Origin: Dioszegia crocea
Lineage: Eukaryota; Basidiomycota; Tremellomycetes; Tremellales; Bulleribasidiaceae
Length of the DNA stretch: 64,000 nucleotides
Reading direction: 5' to 3'
Assembly (NCBI GenBank): GCA_001600615.1
Contig: BCKK01000001.1
Coordinates: 1,155,082 to 1,219,081, forward strand
Shown: positions 12,263 to 23,863 of the stretch, piece after piece
Layout of the letters: each line of letters starts with the position of its first letter
Position numbering within the stretch: position 1 is the first letter of the stretch
Notes under the pieces: model-generated
What the model was told of the DNA's origin: nothing
The model's input: only the letters and a program-made list of their open reading frames with translations
Databases searched by the model: none
Translations under genes and position numbers: made by a program

Positions 12263-14753
12263 TCAGTCGACATCGGAGTCCGGGTCGAAGGATCGTTGTC
12301 GCTTATGGCTCGGCGGTGCTGGTGGCCGTGCCGCTTTTTGGATACCGGCACCGACTTCAGGTCTATGATAGTCAGCCGCAAGCTCTTGTATGTTTGACGC
12401 TTTCGTGCGGACTCCGATAGGAGCAATTGCGACTCACTGCCTCGCTAGATAATAACCCTTGATGCGGTGCTCAATCATCTCTCTGCGGCGGATCTCAGAC
12501 AAGTCGAATTGCCTTTGCGACTCCTAATGACTTAGCCACAGACAATCTTGCACCCAGTCGCTCACACAGCTAGCTGGACCAGACTACTCACCTCGGACAC
12601 CTCAGATGCTGCTCTGACGGCCCTCCCTTTTCTCTCTACGATTGCCCGCCCGCCACCCTCCTCAACAGACTCTTCATCACTGCTACTCCAGAACTGCGAC
12701 TCATCATCCGAGTGATCTGGATCGTAGAAGTAGTCCTCATCGTCCATATCCCCTTCCATTCCAGGCGGAGTATCGTAGCTATCCCGCCTGTACCTCCTCT
12801 CCCGGTTCCGATGTCGACGTTGAAGGCGATGACCCCAACGGCCCGTGTCCTCGTTGTACTCGTACCCATCTTCGTCCATCTCTGGCGTGCACCCAGGGGC
12901 GTAGTCCGGCTCGATAGGCTGTCGACCACGGTTCAACTCGTGTAGGCTGCTGGTAGATGAGCCGCGAGAAGAACGACTGGAGCGGGATTCTGGGTCGGAG
13001 TTGGAGTCAGAGTCGGATTCGGACTGTGAAGTATCAGACCCGCTTGAGCCGTCGTCGTCATCACCAGAGTCGGAGTTGGAATCTTCATCCGCTCTGTCGG
13101 ATCGATCATCGTGTGCGGACCTATCCTGATCAAGGTGATCATCCTGCCTGTCTTCTCCTCCCTCGCTCTCTCCGCCCTCGTCGTGCTCGTCCTCTTCATG
13201 CTCTGCCACCTCATCATCCTCCTCCTCCTCTTGTTCTTCCTCCTCTTCTTCACCATCTCCCTCATCTCGACCCTGTCGCTGCGCCGCACCTGGCAACTCG
13301 TACCTGTAAGCCTGTGCCAACAGCTCGACCATCTCCTCTTCTTGCTCCTCTGTCGGGTGTAGGGCCTGCCACTCAAGTTCCGCCATCTCCCTCAGTCTAT
13401 CATCCGTCGGATTCATAACCTGTCGCCACATTTCTTCCACTTCTCGTTCCGCCTCCTGAATCGGGTCCAGAACTTGATGCCGTATCTCCTGCATCGCCCT
13501 GTTCTCCTGCACGACCTGAGGTTCTTCCGCGCCGTCCGGCGCCTCCTCACCACCAACCTCACTCCCTGCCTCGCTAAACTCGATATCGCAAGCCTCGCAC
13601 CTATCCCCCTCGAGCTCCGCGAGGCAGTTCGGGCAATGCGTTGAATCAAGCCCCTCAAGACGATACGACCGGTTCGCTGCAGGGAAAAGGTTGGACCAGG
13701 GGAAAAGGCCCTCATTGCTAGTTCGGCGGGGCACCGGAGGAAGGGAGTCAATACCGAGGGTCTCGAGGATGGTGTCCAATTCGTAGATTCGAACTGGCCG
13801 TTCGAAAGTGGGTGCGCGACAGACGTGGCAGATCTTTGTACGGTGTGAGACGTTTCGGTCGAGGGGTACCAATCTGCCGTTGAGGCCTGGAATTGGATGG
13901 AGAAAGGCGGAAGGGGAACGGAACCACAGCAGCAGACTGAGGATCAGCATTGGGTGTTGTTTAGGTTGGTGGGAAGGTTCTCACCATGCTTTACACGCCA
14001 TGTGACCACACGAAAGCCTATGGTCATTAGCTCTTTACTCTATGACATGCAAAATCCGCGGACCTCAAACTCACGCATGAGGGTCGCTATAGTAGTCCAC
14101 GCAGATACTGCACGTCACAGCCTGTCTGAGGGCATCTAGCGTTCCGGCGTGCTTGGTAGATTCCTATATCCCATCAGCACTTTTCTCCATTTCACTGATC
14201 TGATCGAACTCACATTTCTCTTCTGCACGAGCTCCCGCTTGTCCCTTGCAGCCTCCTCGGCAGCCGACCTCAGATCCTCCACCATAGCCATCAAATTCCT
14301 CTTAGAAAGACTTATCGGCCGGTTATTCTCGCACACCTGCTCGAGCAGCGAGACGACACCTCCCAACCCCTCTGAGATCGACTCTTCCTGCCATCCAGCC
14401 CTACTACTTTCTGCTTCCTCCCTGGCATCTGAATCACTGTCCGACCCGCTGGCTTGGACCCGCCTCTTCTTGTATTGCGTCTGTTCTCGCCTTCCCTTCC
14501 TCTCCGAGCTATCCCGATCACCCAACTCGAATCTCTGACGTTTCAGGCGCCGAGGCACAAAGCTTATGGGAGCGTCTCCCGGAAGTCTCCGCCCCGATTG
14601 AGTGAAGATGATTATCGATTCTGGGTCTTCGTCCGACGATCCAACCGAGGAGGACCCGGGCGTGGCGGACTGATGGATAGGATTTCCTGCTGTCTTCCTC
14701 CTTTTCTTATCCCTACGATTCGACAGATCGATGGCCTGGCCTGGAGAAGCCAT
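12263..14753 (-). CDS. RING-finger protein, probable E3 ubiquitin ligase (paralog A)
   Basis: A basic, Ser-rich N-terminus and a short coiled coil (about 14,200-14,340) precede a C3HC4-like RING: TCSICVDYYSDPHA, LSCGHMACKAC, then after a long insert KICHVCRAP. The RING is assembled from four exons at 14,157-13,800. The insert between the two halves (WFRSPSAFLHPIPG onwards) is unusually long. Downstream comes a second likely zinc module, CPNC-x8-CEAC, followed by DIEFSE, then a very acidic Ser/Asp/Glu tail. I extend the gene through two further introns to a small exon ending KRQRSFDPDSDVD, stop at 12263-12265. If those are not used, translation stops at 12562. The upstream in-frame Met at 14858 is less likely. 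RING type predicts E2 binding; the substrate is unknown. Confidence 0.82.
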
Positions 14754-15332
14754 CTTTCTGACTCGCGTGAGTGCCGATGTATGATGTCTGTAGTGTCTGC
14801 AGCTGATTGGACGTGTGAAAGGGCTCGAGAGGCCCAGCTCCCATGCTCCACGACACACGTGACCATTCTGAAACGGCGGGAATCGCCGCAGCTGGACACA
14901 CCCAATGATTACGAGTTCAAGCAGGATGAGCTGTATGGTGTATCAGTCTATTCATAGTCTATTTACATACTGGGCATATAATGGCATATGGCTGAGCTGG
15001 AATGATGATGCAGAATATACAAACGCCCGAGCGGATGAGGATGGGAGTTTGCTGGTTGTGCGAGCAAAGCCGGGTGATCCCAGTGTTCATGATCGTCGTG
15101 AAGTGTGTGTATAGTCGTGGAACGCATGGTGATGTACAAGTGGATGTGCGAGGCGGAGGAAGTTCATACACAGTGATATCTATCGGAAGAGGTACGTGTG
15201 AAGTGATGGGATGCTGTTTTATGGTCTTTGCGTTGTAATGGTGTGAAGGCGTAATGTACAAATGTGACCGAAGTGTGGCATGGTAAGACGAAGCCGTGCG
15301 AAGTGATGTAGGGGTGTTGAGGAAATGCGAGC
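14754..15332. other. Spacer between the two RING paralogs
   Basis: About 580 bases between head-to-tail RING genes, holding the promoter of one and the 3' region of the other. It is AT-richer around 14,940-15,000. No ORF resembling either paralog was found, so no degenerate third copy is seen. Confidence 0.45.
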
Positions 15333-17661
15333 CTATTCCGAATCGGACTGAACGACAGTTCGTCGGCGTGTCGATCCGCCTTGAGAGCGCATAATGACGG
15401 GGGATTCGGATCTGCGGAGTCAGCTCAATCTCTGAAATAGACGGTCACATTGCAATCCTTATAAGGCCATGACAGCTTACCTGACACGCTCCGGTGCAGG
15501 AGGATTAAACCTCGCCAGTCTCCTCTCCCTCATTTCGTCAATCCCCACTACCTCCTCTTCGTCCGCCACTGACGTATCCTCTAGACCCTGAAGTATCAGC
15601 TCAGACCCTCTCTCTGATACAGGAACAAACGTACCGGCACCTTCTCTCCCATTTCCAAACTATGGTCGTCGAGGCCACTCCCTTCCTCGCTAGTGCCCCT
15701 CTCAACCTCAACTTCCTCCGCATCATCATCAATGAAGCTAGAGTCGTACGACGCTTCATCCTCCCCCGCCTCGTCCTCGTCATCTTCCTCACTCATAAGC
15801 TCCCCATGCGTCAAAATCCGCTGTAAAGCCGCCATCTGCTCATCCCCATTCATACTCTCCTCTTCACCCTCTTCATCTTCCCCTTCAGTCCCATAGTCAT
15901 ACCCCATGCCAAACCCTTGGCCCCTCATATCTTCCTCCTCATCCCCGCTACCATGTCCATCCGAGCTAGCGTCGAGATCCATCAGGTTTCGATGGGCATC
16001 CATCTGTCTCGCGTGCGCCAGGATCAACCGATCCGCCCTCGCTTCTGCCGCGGCAAGATTCCGCCTTTGGCTTTCGACGTCATCCTCGCCGGCTACTAAA
16101 GCCCACGGAAGTCCGACATCCCCATCCCCATCTTCATCCTCATCATCATCTTCACTTCCATCCACATCATCTCCGTCCTCACCCCCAATCTCGCTACCCT
16201 CCGACATGATTTCGTCTTCCCCCTCACTCTCGCTGAACTCGATATTGCACCCATCGCAATAATTGTCCATAATCTCCGAGTTGCACTCCGGGCACCGTTC
16301 GATATGCCCATCATCATCGTGAACGCGATACGAATCGTGCTCCCGGGGAAAGATGTTGCGCCATGGGTCCGCCGCTTCGCGCGTGTCTTGGCTCAGGCTG
16401 GGGATTTGCGGGTTGATACCGAGCGGTTCGAGGATAGAGTCGAAGTGATACATTCGAGAGGGGCGGCGGAAGATGGGGACCCGGCAGACGTGGCAGAGTT
16501 TGGTACGGTAGGATACGTCCTTTGTGCCGGGTACGAGATTGTCGCCTAGTTCAGTGATCCGGTGGAGGAAGGCGGCGGGGGTTCGGAACCAGGATGTAAG
16601 ACTGAAAGTTAGCTTTACTTCAAAGATTATAGAAACAAAAGCTCACCATGCTTTACAAGCGATATGCCCACAAGCCAGACTGCTTCATCAGCTCAGTCTG
16701 CAATTTGACAAAGACGGCTCAGCTCACATGTGAGGATCCTTGAAGTAGTCGAGACAAACGCCACAAGTCGCAGCTTCTCGCAGAGTCTCGAGTATCTTGA
16801 CATTCTTGATGAGTTCCTGGATGTGTAAGCTTAGTCTCCCCGACGGGACCGATGTGGAAGAAAGCTCACCTCTTCCTTCTCTTCCAAAGTCTTGCTGCTT
16901 TCTGCGGTATGCGTCTCCAGCTTGCCCTCCGCTTCCTTCAGCTTCTCAGCCATCTCCACCTTCTCCTTGTCCCATCCGACCTTCGCCATTCCCTCCGCTT
17001 GTCGAGCCTTCTCCAGCTTCTTCCTCAGCTTCGCAATTTTGATTTCCGTGTCCTCGGCTGATGCTGGCGCAGATTTCGATGGTGCCAAGCCGCCAGGCTG
17101 ATCAGGTTGAGTTGGGAGTTCCGCCTGATCCCTTTTCTTCTTCTTAGGCTTGTACACAGCCGGAGCGACAGCGCCGTCTGAGGTCGCCACATTTGCCACT
17201 GCAGGCTGACGGTGCGGTGACGCAGTGACCTTGCCCACCGCCACCGCTGACGGGCCCCCAATTGCGCCTGCCGACTTCCCCGGCGACTGAGCCAGCGCTT
17301 TCTCCCTTTTTCTCGCTTCCCTGGTCAACTTCTTTTTCTTCTTCTTCTCCTCGCCTGTGAGTATCCCCGTGGAGTCCGAGGTGGTCGTGGTAGCCGCCGA
17401 GTCTGTGCGCCCGGAGGTGGGAACGATACCGAAGGCAGGCGCAGCTGAGCCCTCGCCGGCTTGCGTAGGCAGATCCCCAGATTTGGATAGAGACTGTCTA
17501 AGAGCTTTCTTAGCTTGCCTTCTTGCCTTCTTGGCTAGGACCTGAGGGGAGGGGGCGGGTTTGGCGACGGCGACGGTGGATGGACCAGCTGCTGCGGGGC
17601 CAGTGGAGGGGTAAGGGGAGGGTTTGGGGCGCGAGCGTTTGGGCTTGTCGACTTGCGGCAT
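15333..17661 (-). CDS. RING-finger protein, probable E3 ubiquitin ligase (paralog B)
   Basis: Paralog of the neighbouring RING gene, with the same order of parts. The N-terminus is Lys/Ala/Pro-rich (MPQVDKPKRSRPKPS) with basic clusters and a coiled coil (about 16,870-17,050). The RING reads TCGVCLDYFKDPH, LACGHIACKAC and, after the same long insert (WFRTPAAFLH), LCHVCRVP. Then follow CPEC-x8-CDGC and NIEFSESEGE, the same second zinc module as paralog A, and a long acidic tail. Introns near the 3' end lead to a last exon ending RRRTVVQSDSE, stop at 15333-15335. Basic runs suggest nuclear location; this is inference. The pair looks like an old tandem duplication, conserved in the zinc modules and diverged in the linkers. 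Confidence 0.83.
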
Positions 17662-17962
17662 CTTACTAGGTGGACCTGAGTGGTGCAGGTCTAGTGTAAG
17701 GGTGGAAGGATGTAGAGAGAAGGAAGGTACAGGCCACAGAGAGAGCGTGCTGGCGAGGGGGAGGGAACTTTTGGTGGAGAGCCGGACATCTCCGACGGAT
17801 TTGATTCCCACAAATTACACGTCATCGCCGTGTGAAAAGTTGCACTCAAAGGCAAATCTTTGGTCCACAACCCTCATCTACGGCTATAGCTTACACCTGC
17901 GAGCCATATATCACACATACTCACGCTCTACACACATCGAAGGAGAACACACAACCATCAAA
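17662..17962. promoter_or_regulatory. Divergent promoter, RING paralog B / PNO1
   Basis: Exactly 301 bases separate the two opposed start codons. No other gene fits. The compact head-to-head spacing implies a shared control region; specific sites were not identified. Confidence 0.45.
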
Positions 17963-19142
17963 ATGGCACATAAATCACACAGACAAAAAGCTCTGCAATC
18001 GCAGCTCGAGGGACCGAGAGAGATCACCCTCGTTTCTCAGTCCGCCACTGCTGGCCCGTCCAAGCCCAAGAAGTCCGTCGTGACTTCAGGAGAGCAGGAT
18101 GGTATGGATGTCGATTCCGACACCGACGATGTCCTCATCAACCCTTCTACCGCTCTGCATACCGATCCCACACTCCCCCCTGATGCTGCTGCGGCCATCG
18201 TCTCATCCTCGTCTGGCTTTGCGCCGTTATCAGCTTCGGCTCAGCAGGTCGGTGGGATCAAGAATGAGTTCAGGCGGATACCTGTGCCTGATCACAGAAT
18301 GACGCCGATGAAGAGGGAGTGGGTCAATATATATACTCCATTGGTGGAGCAATTGGGGCTGCAAGTGCGGATGAACCAGAAGCGTCGCGCTGTGGAGATC
18401 AGGGTGAGTTCTGCGAATATCTGACGCGACGCATAGACGATACAGTGAGCTAACTCGGTATAGAGCTCTGGACATACCATCGATACTGGTGCGATTCAGA
18501 AGGGCGCGGATTTCGTCAAAGCGTTCGCTCTTGGGTTTGACGTCAATGTGAGTTTCGTATTCCCATCTTGGTACTGTTAGTGGTCATACTGGCCGTGAAC
18601 CGCACGACGCAGTAGATGCATAGACCGGAGCTAGGGCTGATGATCAGGACGCTGTAGCTCTGCTCCGATTAGACGACCTGTATCTCGACTCTTTTGAGAT
18701 CAAAGATGTCAAGACGTTACATGGGGATCATCTGTCGCGAGCTATCGGTATGTTTACTTTCTCAGATGTGTACTGCGTGCGGACTGCTAACATCTCTCAG
18801 GCCGAATAGCAGGAGAGGGAGGAAAGGTCAAATTCACAATCGAGAACGCAAGTCGGACCCGTATAGTCCTAGCGGATACGTAAGTCTTAAATCCGCAGGC
18901 CTGCTGGACTGACATTTTCGTTTGTCCTCTTGCTAATTGCCTATAGACAAGTCCACATTCTAGGCTCAGTGCAAAATATCAAGATTGCAAGAGACGCCGT
19001 CGTTTCGCTGATTCTCGGTTCTCCACCAGGTTCGTACCAATCATTACATCTGACCTGGACTAAAGCTTAATGCTGACAACCATCAGGCAAGGTGTATGCC
19101 CACCTCAAATCGGTCGGCGCGCGGATGAAGCAGCGTTTCTAG
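17963..19142 (+). CDS. PNO1: Pre-rRNA-processing KH-domain protein Pno1 (Dim2/Rrp20)
   Basis: Pno1 is an essential 40S ribosome assembly factor that binds the 3' end of pre-18S rRNA and partners with Nob1 and Dim1 in nucleolus and cytoplasm. The C-terminal half has the family hallmarks: [17 protein letters not shown], then the divergent KH repeat region, [21 protein letters not shown], the [22 protein letters not shown] segment (second KH, RNA-contacting) and the invariant tail [17 protein letters not shown]. The N-terminus is variable and acidic, as usual. At least five introns are present. The start at 17963 has an AAAATGG context; an upstream open stretch in the same frame is promoter sequence. 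Identification is secure. Confidence 0.95.
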
Positions 19143-20382
19143 ATGTGACTTGTAATTGCTCCCTCTGCAGTTCCGTTGGATCTTTGGGATTTGGATCATA
19201 GTTCGCCATTACGTTCTGCGGCTGTCAGCTACGGATTACGATGCACCTTGCGCCTCATGCCCCCATGTACTATATATACCCCAGTATGACATCGGTGGTT
19301 GGTACTACCAAAGCCTTGAATGGGATCCTCAGCATTGGATCTGAGACACCCGGAACCCGATCGTCACCTGCTTGAATGGATTACGGCACGCTGAATCCCC
19401 TCATCATCTTCCCTCTTCCACTCATCCATGCATCACCTGCCCAAACCCGACCCGAAAGCTTATGTGCATCAACGTCAAATGAGACTGATCGACGCTGCGT
19501 CAAGCGCAAGACATGGTCTTCCTTTTTTGGGATCTACCATCCACGCCCTCTTCACCTCAAAATGAGATCTTCACCTCGACGCGAACAATCGTGGATAGCC
19601 CTTCTCGGAAAAAAATCGGGGATGTCTCGGGTACATGTGCCGATTATCCAAAGTGTTTTTGACTGATGTATTCGAGAAGCATCCTTTTTTGGTCAGACGA
19701 GGTGACGAGGGCGGCTGAACTCAATGCTTCGGATGCAACTGGCGGTCCGAGGGGATCTCTGGCTTTGCTTCTAGTTGCGGTAGATCACAAACTCCCAACT
19801 CCGTACGCTACCCCATTCACGGTTCCTGTTCGCTCAAGACGGCTCACATCTTAGTTCAGCCCTCCGTCGGCGTTATCAGCTTCTTTCAGCTTACGGCCTT
19901 ACCAACCGATCTTGACCATCGTGATCCTTCTTCGTAGAAGACCCATTCAGAAGATCCGCACGATCGTCTGAAACCCCCACCACACGCTCGACAGCAGAAC
20001 GGATCCCGACGGAAGTTTTAAATACCCACAAACCTTCCACTCGGGTGTTTCTTTGATCTTCAACCCCGCGTAAGCTTCAACTTGCGGCTGATCAGATCTG
20101 GGGATCTGAGACCTTTGGGATTTGTCCGAAGGGTGCGATCGAAGGCGTACCCCGACCGCGGGGGTGAAAATCAGTGGCAAGTGGGTGTGTCCACACCTGT
20201 TTGGCCGGCGCCGGTCAGACCGACACTTTCGCATATAAGCAGGACGAGATCGACGTGCTGGTTTATCAATACCTCCCCACTCGCTCTGGCCATTCCTGCC
20301 TGATCCTACCCGACACTGCGCCGATGATATAGTACCGCGCTCGCTCGCCCGACCACATACTCCCACCTCGACTCCTGTCAAG
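19143..20382. other. Long 5' region of the 7TM gene
   Basis: About 1.24 kb without a supported gene. Short ORFs here are not continued by splice sites and resemble no family. The length suggests an extended upstream control region for the membrane receptor-like gene, or an unrecognised noncoding transcript. Confidence 0.4.
20233..20238 (+). promoter_or_regulatory. TATA-like element (ATATAA) upstream of 7TM gene
   Basis: ATATAA within GCATATAAGC lies about 145 bp before the ATG at 20383. Spacing fits a TATA box with a moderate 5' leader. Sequence-based guess only. Confidence 0.35.
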
Positions 20383-22727
20383 ATGACCAACAGTACCCAG
20401 TCCACAGTGGCATCATTCGTGCTGGGCTATGATGATATGCGGGTATGTGATCCATTGATGAACTACAAAGGAAAGGCCTCACGCTGACGATAACAGATAG
20501 CATTTCGTATCGCCTCATCGTTCGCCGGACTGGCTATCGCACTCTCGCTTCTTGTTCTCTGCCTTTCTGCCTGGGTCTACCGCACGCCGGTCGCTCGTCA
20601 CCATATCGAGCGTCTGAGCTGGAGGCTATTTATGGTAGTGCTATGCCTCCAGATTGTTTGGGCTGTGACGTATATCATCTCGTACTCAGATCCTACTGTA
20701 AGTGCATCTCACCTCATACTTCACGCATATTTGCTGACTATACTAGCTTGCAGACCGGGTGGGAAGGACACATTTTGGCTGCTCGACAGTCATGACCGTC
20801 ATGGTTGGCTGCAGATTGACGTGCGTGTCTTTCAGGCCACGGGGCAAAAGCCATTCGCTGACGCTCGCAGTATATCTTGGCTCATCACTTCCATCGCTGT
20901 CAACCTTGCTTTGAGCGTGAGATGGAGTGTGAACTGTACCAAGAAGGGTATGTCACCTTCGTGCCGCTAAACACATGCTGATATTGGCAGGAAGGGAAAA
21001 GTGGTATATCATCGGATCGGCCATAGCGGGCTTCGCACCAGCCGTGGCGGCGGCATGTCAGGGACATTTCAGGGGTGGATCAAGGTACAATACATGGTAA
21101 GTTCAGTCCTAAGCAGCGGGGCATATCAAGCTGACAGTAATGTAGCTATTTCGCAAATGGTATGCTACCTCTCCCTCCCTAAAAGACTATCTTACTGACT
21201 ATTGCAGTTACCCCATATAGCACCTACATCCTCCGCCGATTTCTAGCCTTTGTGAGTGATCCCACACCCCGCCCGGCCCCGGACCGAGCTGACGTACAGC
21301 ACCTATGGCTCGCATTGACTACTTTAATCGCGCTTATTGCAGTCATCATCGTACGTCTGCCTCCTCGTCCTCCTGTCACACTCCCAACTGACTCCTACAG
21401 ACAATGACAAGTATCTTCAACCAATCTCGTCGGACATCTCAACTTCTGCGTCGAGCAGCAGCAATCAGCCATGCAGCTCTACAACAACAGCCAACCCCCT
21501 TGACTCGAGATGATTCGCCCACGAGCATGAAGGACCTCGAAGATAAGGCGTCTGGTTTCGATACAGGTGCGGAATTGGAGAATCCTACGCAGTCAAAGAT
21601 ATGGTGGGGATCGCGTAAGTCCTCAGGGACATCGCAGTCCGGCTTTCGGATGCCCTGTAAAGACCGAGCACGACGGGTATCCATGTACGCTCTAGACGAT
21701 GCGTTCTCGCGTATTGCCCTTCGAGTGGCCATATACCCTGTCGTCGCTGTTATTCTCAACTCGTACTACATTGGTGAGTCCCGGTTCTTAGCGAAGAGAG
21801 GTAGGGCGCTGATGATGGGCAGCGACAGATGTCTTCTTCTTCTTCTACCCCTCCGATTTGCCGGATTCGTATATTGGGCTATATATGGTCGGTATTTCGC
21901 TTTACGCAGGCCGAGGCGCCATCTTTGCTTTGGTGAGTTACCCTGCCCGCCTAGGGCCTGGCCAGGCATGTCGGCATGTGCTGACGATGTAGATTGCTGT
22001 ACTTGTTGACCCATGTTTTCAGCAGGTGAATTTCACAATTCATCCACGACGATTGTACGACGGCATGCTGATTTTCTAGGGAGTTAAAGCAGCTTGGAAA
22101 GCTAGGAAAGCCAACACTGTAAGTCCGACCATTCTCCACCTTAGTGACACACCGAGCAGTGGCTGACTTCCCTAGCCTCTCGTACCCTCCTTCCCTCCTG
22201 CGGCCTTCATCAGCCCCACCACCCTCCCTATCCCCCTAACGGGCTCTCAATCCCGCCTCGACCCGAATTCTACGGCATGTTCATTCTGGGATATGATTCA
22301 ATCGAACCCCAAGTCAATCTCACCGTTATTCTCCACACCCGTCTCTCCCCTGACATTGGTCGTCACTCCTCAGACTACCATCCTGAGTGCCGGAGATATC
22401 AAGCTCGGATCACCAGGACTGGAGGTGGATCTTGGTTCGGGTGGGGGCCGGTATTCGATGGAAACTGTGTCGGTTGGAATGGTGACTTACCGGCGGGAAG
22501 AAGCGGGGCTGGATCTAGGAGAGAGGCCAAGAGAGGGGGGTGATCAACAGAGCGACATTGGGCCTTATCCAACAAGGTATGGTGGTGCTGCTATGGTGGG
22601 GAGAGACGACATACTCAGTGTGAATGTGCTGGGATTTATGGCATCTGAGCCGGGCTTGTCAGGGGATGTGGAGGATGGCGGCCTCGAGGGCGATCAAAAA
22701 AGACATCAGGATTCTAGATGTCTGTGA
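20383..22727 (+). CDS. Seven-transmembrane GPCR-like protein
   Basis: Splicing at least nine short introns gives a protein with about seven hydrophobic segments: FRIASSFAGLAIALSLLVL, LFMVVLCLQIVWAVTYII, the region around STVMTVMVGC and ISWLITSIAVNLALSV, WYIIGSAIAGFAPAVAAA, LWLALTTLIALIAVII, ALRVAIYPVVAVILNSYYI and SYIGLYMVGISLYAGRGAIFAL. A long Ser/Thr/Gln-rich loop follows segment five and a soluble C-tail of about 170 residues follows segment seven. The order and the long third inner loop suit a fungal G-protein-coupled receptor of the cAMP/glucose-receptor-like kind. Ligand and class cannot be assigned. A short N-terminus with one NST glycosylation motif precedes segment one. Some joins between 20,700 and 21,260 rest on keeping frame. 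Confidence 0.75.
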
Positions 22728-22953
22728 TTCTGTAGCACGTAGTGATACCGTATATAATCAGGGTTGTATCCGTATAATGTATTCATCACCATCCTCACAG
22801 GTCCTGCCCTGCTTTGTGGCATGGGCACCACTTGTGACTCTCCTGCTTGTGGCGCCACTAATAATTCATGTCTGGTGGATTACAAAATTACTAAAAGGGG
22901 TATTTACTGGTTCGCTTCCGTACGCCTGCTCCTTGATCCCATCCTATATGTGT

Positions 22954-23863
22954 NNNNNNNNNNNNNNNNNNNNNNNNNNNNNNNNNNNNNNNNNNNNNNN
23001 NNNNNNNNNNNNNNNNNNNNNNNNNNNNNNNNNNNNNNNNNNNNNNNNNNNNNNNNNNNNNNNNNNNNNNNNNNNNNNNNNNNNNNNNNNNNNNNNNNNN
23101 NNNNNNNNNNNNNNNNNNNNNNNNNNNNNNNNNNNNNNNNNNNNNNNNNNNNNNNNNNNNNNNNNNNNNNNNNNNNNNNNNNNNNNNNNNNNNNNNNNNN
23201 NNNNNNNNNNNNNNNNNNNNNNNNNNNNNNNNNNNNNNNNNNNNNNNNNNNNNNNNNNNNNNNNNNNNNNNNNNNNNNNNNNNNNNNNNNNNNNNNNNNN
23301 NNNNNNNNNNNNNNNNNNNNNNNNNNNNNNNNNNNNNNNNNNNNNNNNNNNNNNNNNNNNNNNNNNNNNNNNNNNNNNNNNNNNNNNNNNNNNNNNNNNN
23401 NNNNNNNNNNNNNNNNNNNNNNNNNNNNNNNNNNNNNNNNNNNNNNNNNNNNNNNNNNNNNNNNNNNNNNNNNNNNNNNNNNNNNNNNNNNNNNNNNNNN
23501 NNNNNNNNNNNNNNNNNNNNNNNNNNNNNNNNNNNNNNNNNNNNNNNNNNNNNNNNNNNNNNNNNNNNNNNNNNNNNNNNNNNNNNNNNNNNNNNNNNNN
23601 NNNNNNNNNNNNNNNNNNNNNNNNNNNNNNNNNNNNNNNNNNNNNNNNNNNNNNNNNNNNNNNNNNNNNNNNNNNNNNNNNNNNNNNNNNNNNNNNNNNN
23701 NNNNNNNNNNNNNNNNNNNNNNNNNNNNNNNNNNNNNNNNNNNNNNNNNNNNNNNNNNNNNNNNNNNNNNNNNNNNNNNNNNNNNNNNNNNNNNNNNNNN
23801 NNNNNNNNNNNNNNNNNNNNNNNNNNNNNNNNNNNNNNNNNNNNNNNNNNNNNNNNNNNNNNN
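22954..23863. other. Assembly gap (910 N)
   Basis: A run of 910 undetermined bases. It cuts the 3' part of the retrotransposon, so the element's tail, target-site duplication and left junction are hidden. Single Ns at 24114, 25496 and 25557 in the same element suggest merged repeat copies during assembly. Confidence 0.99.
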
